A stretch of 64,000 nucleotides of DNA from Geobacteraceae bacterium (GTDB taxonomy: Bacteria; Desulfobacterota; Desulfuromonadia; Geobacterales; Pseudopelobacteraceae). Positions 36,827 through 45,665 of this stretch are shown in pieces. Where the stretch lies: contig DAHZCG010000009.1 of assembly GCA_027404165.1 (NCBI GenBank), forward strand, positions 46,015-110,014. Direction: 5' to 3'. A program made the position numbers and the translations under genes. The first letter of the stretch is position 1. Each line of letters begins with the position of its first letter. The notes beneath the pieces were generated by a model. That model did not search any database and was not told the DNA's origin. It was given only the letters and a program-made list of their open reading frames with translations.

Positions 36827-37093
36827 CTATACGTTCTTTGTGCCTTCCTCGTTCTTGATTGAGGAAATGAATTGATAGAGATCCTGAAGCGTTCTAATGT
36901 CCCGGACCTTTTCCTCGTTCCTGATCTTTACACCGAAACTGCTTTGAAGTGCGACAATCAAGTCAACGATATCAAGACTATCGAGACCTAAATCAACGAA
37001 AATATTAGCGTCCGGCACCAGACGTTCTTTCTCGATTTCAAATGACTCCTCAAAGACTTTGTTCGTCTTTTCAATGATCTCTTGCCCAGTCAT
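36827..37093 (-). CDS. Acyl carrier protein (first ACP)
   Basis: 88 residues with S39 as the phosphopantetheine site in FVDLGLDSLDIVDLI. It is closest in style to ordinary fatty-acid ACPs and lies 26 bases after the intact ketosynthase and directly before PlsC. It is likely the carrier for the main elongation cycle with FabG and the ketosynthases. Confidence 0.93.
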   Translation of the reverse strand: MTGQEIIEKTNKVFEESFEIEKERLVPDANIFVDLGLDSLDIVDLIVALQSSFGVKIRNEEKVRDIRTLQDLYQFISSIKNEEGTKNV

Positions 37094-37119
37094 GTATCCT
37101 CCAGAAAAATAATTCAGAA

Positions 37120-38346
37120 CTATATTTTTTTACATACCAGTGCAGCGTTGATTCCGCCAAAGGCAAAACCATTTTTCAGCACTGTGTTCACCTGTTTCTT
37201 CAACGGATGCATCACGTGCTGAATCCCTTCACAATCCTGACTGACATTCTCGAGGTTGAGCGTCGGATAGATCATGCCCGTCTCCATCATTTTGAGGGAG
37301 GCAGCCAGTTCAATTGCACCTGCAGCACCGAGTGTGTGCCCAATGTTCCCTTTCAGACAACTCACCGGAACCAATGCACCAAAAATTTCACGAATCGCTT
37401 CGGCCTCTTCCTGGTCTCCCTGGAGAGTAGCCGTGGCATGGGCATTAATATAATCAATCTCTTCCGGTTTCACTCCGGAATCAGCAAGCGCCTGCCGTAT
37501 ACACATGACCATGGATTCCTTGTTTGACTGGCTGACATGGATACCACTTGCAGTTGTACTAAAACCCGTTATCTCGGCATAGATTGTAGCATTTCGCTTG
37601 ACTGCTCTTTCATATTCCTCCAGGACGAGGATTCCGCTTCCTTCGCCGCACACCAACCCATCCCTGTCCCTGTCGAATGGACGAGGGGTTTTCCCGGGAT
37701 TGTCGTTGAATTTGGTGGATGTTGCAAAAAGAATGTCAAATGAGCCCGTCACGGTTGGGTGCAGCTCTTCGGCGCCTCCGCAGAGGAGGATGTCCTGACG
37801 TCCCAACCGGATCAGATCATAACCAATACCAATGGCATGCAACGCCGATGCGCAGGCAGCTGAAGCGGCCATGATCGTCCCGGTAAGTCCCAAGTACTGG
37901 GCAACATTAACCGTAGCGGTATGCGACATGCATTGAAAGAACATGGTGGAATTCAGTTTACTCAAATCCTTGTCGGGAAGCATTGTTTCAAAGACATCAT
38001 TGATGCTCTTGGCACTTCCCATAGTCGAACCGACTACACAGCCGACCCGCCATAGATCTTCATCAGCAAGCATAATGCCGGCATCGGCCAGTGCTTCGTC
38101 AGCAGCCTGGGCGGCGAAGATACTCATGCGTCCCATGGAACGTCTCTTCTGACGCGGGATGCTCATTTCACCTTGCATTGTTACAGGCGCGCCGACCAGA
38201 CTCTGCAGGCCGTTGTACTGATCCCACCCTTCCATGAAGCGGACAGCGCTGCGCCCTTCTTCGATTCCTTTCATCAGTGCCGGGACGCCGTTACCAAAGG
38301 GGGAAACGACACCAATTCCAGTAATCACAACTCGTTTTAATGACAT
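37120..38346 (-). CDS. Beta-ketoacyl-ACP synthase II-like (ApeR-like)
   Basis: 408 residues, the length of FabF. Complete triad: Cys165 in AASAACASALHAI, His302 in NAHATATLQGD and His336 in LKGNIGHTLGAAG (Lys331). The start at 38346 overlaps the end of the CrtI-like gene by 10 bases. In APE loci a stand-alone homodimeric ketosynthase (ApeR) starts or supports elongation; this gene, beside FabG and an ACP and without an inactive partner, fits that role. Confidence 0.93.
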   Translation of the reverse strand: MSLKRVVITGIGVVSPFGNGVPALMKGIEEGRSAVRFMEGWDQYNGLQSLVGAPVTMQGEMSIPRQKRRSMGRMSIFAAQAADEALADAGIMLADEDLWRVGCVVGSTMGSAKSINDVFETMLPDKDLSKLNSTMFFQCMSHTATVNVAQYLGLTGTIMAASAACASALHAIGIGYDLIRLGRQDILLCGGAEELHPTVTGSFDILFATSTKFNDNPGKTPRPFDRDRDGLVCGEGSGILVLEEYERAVKRNATIYAEITGFSTTASGIHVSQSNKESMVMCIRQALADSGVKPEEIDYINAHATATLQGDQEEAEAIREIFGALVPVSCLKGNIGHTLGAAGAIELAASLKMMETGMIYPTLNLENVSQDCEGIQHVMHPLKKQVNTVLKNGFAFGGINAALVCKKI

Positions 38347-39839
38347 AATGTTCCGTCCAGGATTTTTCCGTAGTGCTCTTTTCCAACAATAGCGCGGCCA
38401 ACAATAAGCGACGACATCATGGCTCCGATTATCCCGGGTAAGAGTGAACTCTGCCCGGCTGCAAAAAGGTTATGCAGAGGAAGCTTGCCGATGAGATTGA
38501 ACTGCCCCATTTTCTGTTTGACACCATACGCACTACCATCTGGGCTGCAGAGGTAATCCTTGAACGTAAGCATTGATCCCGCATCGATAAAATCCAGTGT
38601 TTCTCGAAATTCAGGAAAAACGCTGAACAGGTGCTCCTTGATCGCCTCGACCCGATTGTGTTTATACGTCAGATATTCTTCCGGCCTGTTCCCTCTTTTG
38701 GAATCAATCCAGTTAGAAACATGTTCGCCAAACGAAGGCTCAACAATACAGATACCTTTTCCTGTACCGCCATTACCCAGATTGGGTGATTTTACAACCA
38801 CCAGGGCGGGTACTCCATTATAGGCTGGATCCAGCAGATTATTTACATCGGCATCCGGAAAAATGGATACGATTGATGCATCAGGATTTTGATCAATGCT
38901 ACCCGGCTTGAATGTGGCAAACGCCGAGAAAAGGCCCAGGGAAGGTTCAAATGCTGAAATCCGATGCGCAAACGCCTTGCTGTAATTTTTCTCAGGAAGA
39001 AGCCCCAAAATATCCTTGGGATGGATTGTGAAGACACAGGCATCAGACAGAACCTCTTCCCCGGTATTCAGGACAAAACGGCCAACCTTGTTGTCACGGA
39101 TATCAGCCAGTTCCGTAATATACGTACTGCAGCTGATATCAATATCATAATCCTTGAATTTCTCCGTGAACGCCCTCACAAAAGCATCGCCACCATCTTT
39201 CACGAAGGCGATGGATTCATAGAAGCTGAGAACCATCCTGCTGTGGTTTGCAAATGAGATTTCATCCGGCCGAACCCCATAACACATGGCATATCCGGAA
39301 AACAGACCTCGCAAAAGTTCATTAGGGGTCAACTTCCGCAAAACCGTGTCGAGTGAGATATAATCTTCTTCCAGATTTGGCGGGCCTATCGCGTTTTCAC
39401 GAAGATTGAGTGAAGGAGTCCGGTTACAGACCGATTGGACCTTCTCGAAATACCGGTCAATGGCCGAGGTTTCTGCGGGAAAGTACCCCTTGAAAGAATT
39501 CTTTATATTCTCAATCCCACAGGGATGCTCGAACCTTTTACCATGCGATTCGAAGATAAATTGATTTTGAGATGAATTGGGTAGAAAGATTGGCTCAATG
39601 GAATCTCTCAGTCCAAGCAGAGTTAATATATCGGAAAGGATTCCACCTTCATGAAAACCGCCCGTAAAATGAAAACCGGTATCAAACGGGATTCCTCTTT
39701 TATTGAAACGGGTAAGTGAACCTCCAATAATCGGGGACTTCTCGATAAGCAAAACTTTATTACCGCTCATGGCCAGCAAAAGCGACATCGTTAACCCACT
39801 GATGCCGCTTCCCACTACAATGTGATCATATTTTTTCAT
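38337..39839 (-). CDS. CrtI-like FAD-dependent desaturase/isomerase (phytoene-dehydrogenase family)
   Basis: About 500 residues from the ATG at 39839. The N-terminus DHIVVGSGISGLTMSLLLA carries the GxGxxG FAD motif, followed by LIEKSPIIGGSLTRFNKRGIPFDTG, the CrtI/CrtO/CrtISO pattern; the C-terminus has LFAAGQSSLLPGIIGAM. This family desaturates or isomerises polyenes, or saturates them (RetSat type). No phytoene synthase, GGPP synthase or lycopene cyclase is encoded nearby, so the substrate is probably the cluster's own acyl chain. CrtI-like genes are also part of the gene sets proposed for ladderane lipids. The gene follows fabG by 50 bases. An in-frame TTG at 39884 is a less likely start. 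Confidence 0.88.
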   Translation of the reverse strand: MKKYDHIVVGSGISGLTMSLLLAMSGNKVLLIEKSPIIGGSLTRFNKRGIPFDTGFHFTGGFHEGGILSDILTLLGLRDSIEPIFLPNSSQNQFIFESHGKRFEHPCGIENIKNSFKGYFPAETSAIDRYFEKVQSVCNRTPSLNLRENAIGPPNLEEDYISLDTVLRKLTPNELLRGLFSGYAMCYGVRPDEISFANHSRMVLSFYESIAFVKDGGDAFVRAFTEKFKDYDIDISCSTYITELADIRDNKVGRFVLNTGEEVLSDACVFTIHPKDILGLLPEKNYSKAFAHRISAFEPSLGLFSAFATFKPGSIDQNPDASIVSIFPDADVNNLLDPAYNGVPALVVVKSPNLGNGGTGKGICIVEPSFGEHVSNWIDSKRGNRPEEYLTYKHNRVEAIKEHLFSVFPEFRETLDFIDAGSMLTFKDYLCSPDGSAYGVKQKMGQFNLIGKLPLHNLFAAGQSSLLPGIIGAMMSSLIVGRAIVGKEHYGKILDGTLCH

Positions 39840-39889
39840 TCTGGACAACCAACTCCTCAAAAACACATCGTATCGGATTTTCAATCACG

Positions 39890-40615
39890 CTACATCGCCA
39901 ACCCGCCATTAATTCCGATTACCTGACCATGGATATACATATGCTCTTCGGTACAAAGAAAATTAACGACAGAAGCAACATCTTCAACACTGCCGACACG
40001 GTTGAGCGGGATCAAGGGCAGAACCATCTCCGTGGGGATTTCGGTGGTCATTTCAGTTTCAATGAATCCGGGGGCCACCACGTTCACCAAAATCTTTTTC
40101 TTGCCAACCTCACGTGCCAGGGCTTTGGCAGCACCGATCAAACCAGCCTTGGAGGCAGAGTAATTAACCTGGCCCGCCTGTCCGATCTGACCTGAAGTCG
40201 AAGATACGACGACGATACGCCCCCGCTTTGCCTTCAACATGGCGAAAACAACCGCACGGGTAACGTTAAAAAAACCGTCCAGATTCGTCGATATAACCGA
40301 ACTCCACTCGTCCTTGGTCATCCACATCAGGAGGTTATCGCGGGCAATGCCGGAATTATAGACCAGAACATCGGGGGATACTGTTTCCAAGCGGACGCCT
40401 AATGCCGCCTCGGTTTCCTCGAAACTGGAGACATCAAAAGGGATAAGGTCACAGGTGCTTCCGGCAGCCTCTATCTCTGATTTTGCCGAAAGTGCCGCGT
40501 CATGATTGCCTTTGTATGTCAACCAGATTGCAAAACCGGACTTTGCCAACCTGATTGCAACTGCGCGACCTATCCCGCGACTGCCTCCAATTATTAAAGC
40601 AATTTTCATAATCAT
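39890..40615 (-). CDS. 3-oxoacyl-ACP reductase (FabG-type SDR)
   Basis: 241 residues. ALIIGGSRGIGRAVA is the NAD(P)H-binding TGxxxGIG-type motif; the catalytic tetrad is visible as Ser in VVSSTSGQ and YSASK for Tyr/Lys. It reduces 3-oxoacyl-ACP to 3-hydroxyacyl-ACP and is the counterpart of ApeQ. It is the first gene of the 27-gene unit, behind the promoter at 40696-40724. ATGs occur at 40615 and 40609; the first is used here. Confidence 0.93.
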   Translation of the reverse strand: MIMKIALIIGGSRGIGRAVAIRLAKSGFAIWLTYKGNHDAALSAKSEIEAAGSTCDLIPFDVSSFEETEAALGVRLETVSPDVLVYNSGIARDNLLMWMTKDEWSSVISTNLDGFFNVTRAVVFAMLKAKRGRIVVVSSTSGQIGQAGQVNYSASKAGLIGAAKALAREVGKKKILVNVVAPGFIETEMTTEIPTEMVLPLIPLNRVGSVEDVASVVNFLCTEEHMYIHGQVIGINGGLAM

Positions 40616-40695
40616 GCCTATCCAAATACATTTTCCCAGCTAGTCCGCCACAGTGAGTCACAACCTCTAACGGCAAGTAACATATTAATTTATGG

Positions 40696-40724
40696 ACATT
40701 ACACTAACGATTTTTGACTGTCAA
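40696..40724 (-). promoter_or_regulatory. Sigma70-type promoter of the polyene-type operon
   Basis: On the minus strand TTGACA (40719-40724) and TAATGT (40696-40701) are separated by exactly 17 bases. Transcription would begin near 40689, about 75 bases before the fabG start. It is the best promoter-like sequence found for the whole 27-kb run. Confidence 0.65.
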
Positions 40725-40769
40725 GCAGGATGACTCGCGATCTCAAGCAAATGAAAATTACGACACAAA

Positions 40770-40775
40770 TATAAT
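40770..40775 (+). promoter_or_regulatory. Candidate -10 element of the divergent radical SAM gene
   Basis: A perfect TATAAT hexamer, without a good -35. A transcript starting near 40782 would leave a leader of about 26 bases before the ATG at 40808, which supports that start over the GTG at 40787. Confidence 0.35.
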
Positions 40776-40807
40776 ATTGATTAATAGTGCCGGGTCCCGC
40801 AAGGAAT

Positions 40808-42406
40808 ATGGATAGACTAAGAATATTTTTGCATGATATGTTGACGGCTCAAATTAAATGGAAAGAATTGCCTTGGCGAGCACCCAAAGGACAATCCTGC
40901 GACATCTATAGACCAACGCCACAAAATATCATTCTCCGAGGCACGGCTCAATTGAACCAATCAAAGAAAATACTTTTCGTCCACCCGCTCGGTGAAAACT
41001 GGATACCAGGCGAACAAAATGTTGCCCGTGTCGTAAACATCATGGCACCGCTGGGTCTCCTCTCACTGGCTGCCTGGTTGGATACCTACGGGCATCAGAC
41101 GAAAATTCACGACTGTTATGCGTTTCCGGGAGATGATGATAAGATTTACTCCTATCTGAGGGAAGAACGCCCGGATTTCATAGGGTTTTCCACAACAACC
41201 TCCAGTTTCCTTGATGGTATCCGTCTGGCAACCAAGGCTAAGGAAATTCTGCCCTCGGTACAGGTTGTGTTTGGCGGCGTCCATATTTCGGCGGTGCGCG
41301 ATCAGCTTCTGGGAGACTTTCCTGTCATCGATTTTGGGGTTGTCGGTGAAGGTGAAGAGGTTTTACGGGAACTGATTGAATCGAACGGAGTAGGCTTGCG
41401 CAACATTGCAGGACTCATCTTTCGCGAGCAGGACAATGTTGTCTTTAACGGCTTTCGAAAAGAACTGATCGATATGGACACACTCCCCTTTCCTGCGTAT
41501 GAAAAATTGCAGGATTTTCCCGGCAGTTACTGTCTCCCTATTTTCAGTTATCCCAAGGCACCTAACACCACTGTCATCACAAGCAGAGGCTGCCCCTATA
41601 CCTGTTCCTATTGTGATCGCTCAGTCTTCCAGCGAACGTATCGCTACAATTCACCTGAGTATATGATGAAGTATCTTACCTATCTCCAGCAACGCTTCAA
41701 TATTAAGCATGTGAATATCTACGACGACACCTTCACTCTGCATCGACAGCGGGTAATGGAATTCTGTGAACTCAAGATACGGTCCGGTTTGAAGATGACC
41801 TTTAATTGCGCTGCCCGTACCGAGCAACTCGATGGCAGCATGCTCGAGGCGCTGAAAAAGGCCGGCTGCTGGATGATCAGTATCGGCATCGAAACGGGTG
41901 ATCCTGACCTGCTGAAAAAGCATCGCTCCTATATATCAAACAAAGAAATGGACAATCCGCTGGAAAATATCCGCAAGACTGTCCATCTGATCAAGAAATC
42001 AGGCATCCGTGTCAAGGGCCTGTTCATGCTGGGGCTACCCGGTGAAACCGAGAGAAGTATTGAAACAAGTATGGCGTATGTATTCAGCCTCCCATTAGAT
42101 GAGTTCAATCTGTCGAAACTGACCCCCTTCCCCGGGGCACCCATGTACGGTGATATCCACAACCATGGCACATTCGACGAGAACTGGGGCATAATGAATG
42201 CGGCTAATTTCACCTTCATTCCGACGGGGTTTACCAAAGAACTGCTGGAAGAAAGACACCTCGAATTTTATCGCCGATATTTCTCAAGACCGAAGGTATT
42301 GCTGAACTATGCAACCATGATATGGAAATCACCCGACAGCTGGCGGCGTTTTTGGAAGGATTTGCCGACGTTTCTGAGTTTTACGAGAAAAAACAGAAAA
42401 AAGTGA
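40808..42406 (+). CDS. Cobalamin-binding-domain radical SAM enzyme (third, divergent)
   Basis: About 532 residues from the ATG at 40808 (AAGGA just upstream); a GTG at 40787 is possible. An N-terminal extension of about 50 residues precedes a B12-binding-like domain (residues 52-190, with VVFGGVHISAVRD and GVVGEGEE), then the radical SAM barrel with C262, C266 and C269 in SRGCPYTCSYCDRS. LFMLGLPGETERSIETS and the final ERHLEFYRRYFSRP resemble BchE/HpnJ-like enzymes, which act on tetrapyrroles and membrane lipids. It is divergent from fabG across a 190-base region with promoter-like elements on both strands, suggesting a role in the same pathway but separate control. Confidence 0.87.
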   Translation: MDRLRIFLHDMLTAQIKWKELPWRAPKGQSCDIYRPTPQNIILRGTAQLNQSKKILFVHPLGENWIPGEQNVARVVNIMAPLGLLSLAAWLDTYGHQTKIHDCYAFPGDDDKIYSYLREERPDFIGFSTTTSSFLDGIRLATKAKEILPSVQVVFGGVHISAVRDQLLGDFPVIDFGVVGEGEEVLRELIESNGVGLRNIAGLIFREQDNVVFNGFRKELIDMDTLPFPAYEKLQDFPGSYCLPIFSYPKAPNTTVITSRGCPYTCSYCDRSVFQRTYRYNSPEYMMKYLTYLQQRFNIKHVNIYDDTFTLHRQRVMEFCELKIRSGLKMTFNCAARTEQLDGSMLEALKKAGCWMISIGIETGDPDLLKKHRSYISNKEMDNPLENIRKTVHLIKKSGIRVKGLFMLGLPGETERSIETSMAYVFSLPLDEFNLSKLTPFPGAPMYGDIHNHGTFDENWGIMNAANFTFIPTGFTKELLEERHLEFYRRYFSRPKVLLNYATMIWKSPDSWRRFWKDLPTFLSFTRKNRKK

Positions 42407-42450
42407 GGTAAATACTCACGATACATTCAACTTCTGAAGGGTCGTTATGC

Positions 42451-43824
42451 CTACTGAGTCACCGCTGGATATCGGTGTCCTCCAGAATGGGACCCCCTCA
42501 CCAGGTCCACAGACTCATCTTTCAACGCTGCGTCAATAACAGCATCGCAGACATCTTCAACAAAATAAGCACCATATCGTGTAAGCCGTATTGAGTCGGA
42601 ATCCTGGGTGATGCACCCAAAATCACTAAGTTTCGCCAGCAACTGTCCAAAAACATCAAGAGCACATTCACCATACATACCCTGAAAGTGGTTGGTATCA
42701 AGTCCACTCTTCAGTTGCAGTCCCAGCATGAGTGTACGGTACATCCGCTCTCTCTTCGTAAGGGGGATATATCTGCCAATCGGGAGGATCCCTTTACCTA
42801 TCATTCGGTTATAGGTTGAGAGATCTTCATGTTTGTCGTAGCAGATTGTCTTGGTATAGGATCTTGTGCGCGAGCCGAAAGCAATGATAGGCATCTCATT
42901 CAACCAATGGTATCGGTAGCCCCACTGTTTGTCGTCGCTGAATCTGCCGTTTTGTTCATAGCCAAGATTCTCCATCCATTCCTGAGTGATGTACACCATT
43001 TCAAAAAGGGTATCATCCTCAACGATAAGATCAGGCCGGGCCTTATACAGTTTGACGACAAGCGGGTTAACAATTTCGTGCCTGATATATTCAACCGCAT
43101 TCGGACGTATTTTTTCCAGAATCTCAAGATCCGTCCTCACACTTGCGATAGTCTGGCCAGGAAGTCCAGTCATCATGTCAATATTGATAGCTAAGCCATG
43201 CTTCTGCGCGGTCGTGACAATTTGTTGTATCTGGGCTGGGGTGTTACTTCTGTTACAGTGGATGAGAATTTCAGGATCGAATGTTTGACAGCCGATACTG
43301 ATTCTGTTGATGCCTATTTCAGCCAGTTCTGCTATCCGTTTTTCACTGCTGATCGTTAAGGGATGGGCTTCAGAGGTAATATTACAATTCTCAGACAGTT
43401 CGATCGACGATCTGATTTTATCGATTACAAGCTTGAGATCACCGTTAGAAAAAGAGGTCGGCGTCCCTCCCCCGAAGTAGATGCATTTAGCCTTTTTGCC
43501 CTCAAAAAGACCATATTCCGAAAAAAACTCAATTTCCTTAAGCAAATGTTGTAGATAATTCTGCTGGATTTCCTTATCTACTTTGAGCGGGAATGAATTA
43601 CAAAAAAAGCACTCTGAAAAGCAGAATGGAAGATGGAAATAGAGAAGGATTTCTTGCTCGTCCTTGATGCTTTCTTTCAGAGTCTCGACAAATGAATCAA
43701 CCTGTGAAGGGGCAAGCATCTTGAAATGATGGGGAACGAAAAGATCTGGCTGGTTTTTGGTGTAATTGGACGAACCATAGAATAATTCATTTCTGATTTT
43801 GCTCAGAGTTGCAGTAAGTTCCAT
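42451..43824 (-). CDS. HemN/HemW-like radical SAM protein (coproporphyrinogen oxidase-like)
   Basis: 457 residues. The 4Fe-4S motif C68-x3-C72-x2-C75 in LPFCFSECFFCNSFP, then YFGGGTPTSFS, NRISIGCQTFDPEI and MTGLPGQT, are typical of the HemN/HemW family. HemN itself has a further Cys right after the motif (CxC); here the residues are Asn-Ser, so true coproporphyrinogen oxidase activity is doubtful. It differs from the HemW encoded at 49361-50509. Relatives of this type occur in natural-product loci as methyltransferases or cyclopropanases. It converges on the divergent radical SAM gene and could belong to the cluster. Confidence 0.83.
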   Translation of the reverse strand: MELTATLSKIRNELFYGSSNYTKNQPDLFVPHHFKMLAPSQVDSFVETLKESIKDEQEILLYFHLPFCFSECFFCNSFPLKVDKEIQQNYLQHLLKEIEFFSEYGLFEGKKAKCIYFGGGTPTSFSNGDLKLVIDKIRSSIELSENCNITSEAHPLTISSEKRIAELAEIGINRISIGCQTFDPEILIHCNRSNTPAQIQQIVTTAQKHGLAINIDMMTGLPGQTIASVRTDLEILEKIRPNAVEYIRHEIVNPLVVKLYKARPDLIVEDDTLFEMVYITQEWMENLGYEQNGRFSDDKQWGYRYHWLNEMPIIAFGSRTRSYTKTICYDKHEDLSTYNRMIGKGILPIGRYIPLTKRERMYRTLMLGLQLKSGLDTNHFQGMYGECALDVFGQLLAKLSDFGCITQDSDSIRLTRYGAYFVEDVCDAVIDAALKDESVDLVRGSHSGGHRYPAVTQ

Positions 43825-44149
43825 ATCTATTAATTCCTGTCAGTTGCTGCTTTCTTATAATGATCGCTGTTTAAGGTAGTTCTAAGGCTTGAAAACATTT
43901 CGGGAGTGATCACCAGTTATAAGTTTGAAAGCACTTTCTGTCAATCAGCATTTAAAATCCAGGTTTCATTTGACATTTCAACTTAAATTGTCAGCGAATA
44001 ACAATTACGTCCCTATCAATGAATTCGGATCTGATATTGCCTTGACGGACAAATAGTTGGATGATATTTATTAAAGATTCTAGAAATGAAATCCAGGTTC
44101 AGATGGGACTACTGTGCGCAGCTTGCAAAGAAAATTTTACATAAAGACC
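43825..44149. other. Intergenic, AT-rich, no gene seen
   Basis: About 325 AT-rich bases between the divergent HemN-like and PagL-like genes. It should hold both promoters; a TTGACA occurs but no well-spaced -10. No RNA gene or repeat recognised. Confidence 0.5.
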
Positions 44150-44731
44150 ATGCTTAGAATCATCATTTACTCGATAATCCTTTTTTCATCATATCACGCA
44201 TATGCTGCTGAAAACAATCGGGTCACCACGTCACCAGGAGAATTTGCCCTACTCAGTGGATATGGTATTACTCACAGGGGGTATGGAGCCACCCGGACCC
44301 AGGTGCAGACGTACGACATCATCCTCAGGTATGGTCACTTTCTCTCTGGCGAGCTCGGCACAGGTCACTGGTACCAGGGGCGGCACGAAGTGTTATTAGA
44401 GTTGCCATACCATCTTGCAGTTGACCATAACGGTCGTTCCATGGTTGGAGGAACAATTCTGGGGAGTTGGAAGTTTACGGGATCCGATCAGATTACACCA
44501 TTCCTTTTCGCGGGGGGTGGAGTTCTCTTCGTTGACCTGGGATTGCCCAGTATGGGCAGCCGGCTAAATGGTAGCTACCAATTTGGTGGGGGCATCCAGC
44601 ATCTCATCAACGAAAATCTGGCATTCAATGGTGAATACCGTTTCCATCATATATCCAATCTCAATACAGCTTCACCGAATGAACCTCTCAACTCAAGTAA
44701 AGTGCTTTTCGGCTTTTCATATTTCAGATAA
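44150..44731 (+). CDS. PagL-like lipid A 3-O-deacylase
   Basis: Outer-membrane beta-barrel acyloxyacyl hydrolase that removes the 3-O acyl chain of lipid A. From the ATG at 44150, 193 residues with a clear signal peptide (hydrophobic LRIIIYSIILFSSYHAYA, cleavage before AENN). The C-terminal signature YRFHHISNLNTASPNEPLNS contains the catalytic His-x-Ser and the nearby Glu of PagL; the last residue is aromatic-Arg (YFR), as in barrel proteins. A GTG at 44114 would give 12 extra residues. The neighbouring gene encodes a secreted hydrolase. Surface-lipid remodelling would fit with the lipid-type cluster at 13.7-40.6 kb, but no direct link is shown. Confidence 0.87.
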   Translation: MLRIIIYSIILFSSYHAYAAENNRVTTSPGEFALLSGYGITHRGYGATRTQVQTYDIILRYGHFLSGELGTGHWYQGRHEVLLELPYHLAVDHNGRSMVGGTILGSWKFTGSDQITPFLFAGGGVLFVDLGLPSMGSRLNGSYQFGGGIQHLINENLAFNGEYRFHHISNLNTASPNEPLNSSKVLFGFSYFR

Positions 44732-44790
44732 ATGAGATATCATTTCAAAATCTCTACCAACTCCCAAATAGAGCCAAATCCCTTTCAAGC

Positions 44791-45522
44791 ATGAAATATT
44801 TATTCTTCATACTACTAATAACAGGAACACTTGTTTCAGGTTATGCCTCAGAAGGCCATTGCAAGACAGTGGTTTTCTTTATCGGGGGCTGGAGAATGAC
44901 TCACGAACAGATGGAATCGTTCTCCAGATCGGTTCCCGATTCAAAAAAAGTCAAATTCCGTTTGCCTGAAGCCCTGTCGGAACTTGTAAGGCCATGGCAT
45001 TGCGCAAATTTGGTTTATAGCTATATCAAGACAAACCATCTTTCGGAAGAGGATTTAATAATAGTTTCTTTTTCTCTTGGGGGGACGGTTGCCCAGTGGC
45101 TTTTAAGCGATCACCCGGAACTTCATGTAAAAAGGTTGATTCTGGTAGGTTCCCCGGTTGGAGGCTACAAGTTTATCCCTCCCAACAATTTTTTTTCAAA
45201 CAGCTTTCCGAAGGATTTACCAATATATGTGATCGCAGGGAACAAGAGCCAGGATGTCTGGTTTCTTCGGCATGAAAATGATGGCGTGGTGGACCTTGAA
45301 AGCGCCCTCGATATACCTGATAACAATCTGAAAGATACTGCCGTTTTTTATGCCAACCACACAGAACTGGAAGAAATGCCAGAAGTACAGGCACAGATAT
45401 CAACATGGCTTAATCTTCATCAAGAGCCGGAACCCAATGTTCTAGCGGTAAATAACGGACACTTGAACCCATCAACTGATGTTGACCGGATTCATCCGCT
45501 CCCCCCCGAATACCCTAATTAA
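44791..45522 (+). CDS. Secreted alpha/beta-hydrolase-like protein
   Basis: 243 residues with a signal peptide (LFFILLITGTLVSGYASE). The nucleophile elbow is VSFSLGGTV, i.e. S-x-S-x-G-G instead of the usual GxSxG; candidate Asp in HENDGVVDLES and His in YANHTELEEM complete a lipase-like triad. It might be a lipase, esterase or a non-catalytic relative. It follows the PagL-like gene by 60 bases on the same strand and may be co-transcribed. The final 35 residues are proline- and asparagine-rich. Not assigned to a named family. Confidence 0.75.
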   Translation: MKYLFFILLITGTLVSGYASEGHCKTVVFFIGGWRMTHEQMESFSRSVPDSKKVKFRLPEALSELVRPWHCANLVYSYIKTNHLSEEDLIIVSFSLGGTVAQWLLSDHPELHVKRLILVGSPVGGYKFIPPNNFFSNSFPKDLPIYVIAGNKSQDVWFLRHENDGVVDLESALDIPDNNLKDTAVFYANHTELEEMPEVQAQISTWLNLHQEPEPNVLAVNNGHLNPSTDVDRIHPLPPEYPN

Positions 45523-45665
45523 CAGGCAGCAGTACAATCTGCAAAACTGTCACCAGAACAGAGCTTTATGGTAGCATTGGCCTCGCAATCAAGGTATAAC
45601 ACACTAATATCAAGTCCGGTCACCACTGTACCCATTAGTTCATTCCATACCAGGAGATACTCGCC

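Noticed and set aside
38337..39839. Carotenoid biosynthesis locus
   Set aside because: Only a CrtI-like gene is present; no phytoene synthase, prenyl synthase or cyclase is nearby, and all other neighbours are ACP/ketosynthase genes.
42451..43824. Oxygen-independent coproporphyrinogen oxidase (hemN)
   Set aside because: The Cys that follows the CxxxCxxC motif in true HemN is missing and the context is not heme synthesis; annotated as HemN-like only.
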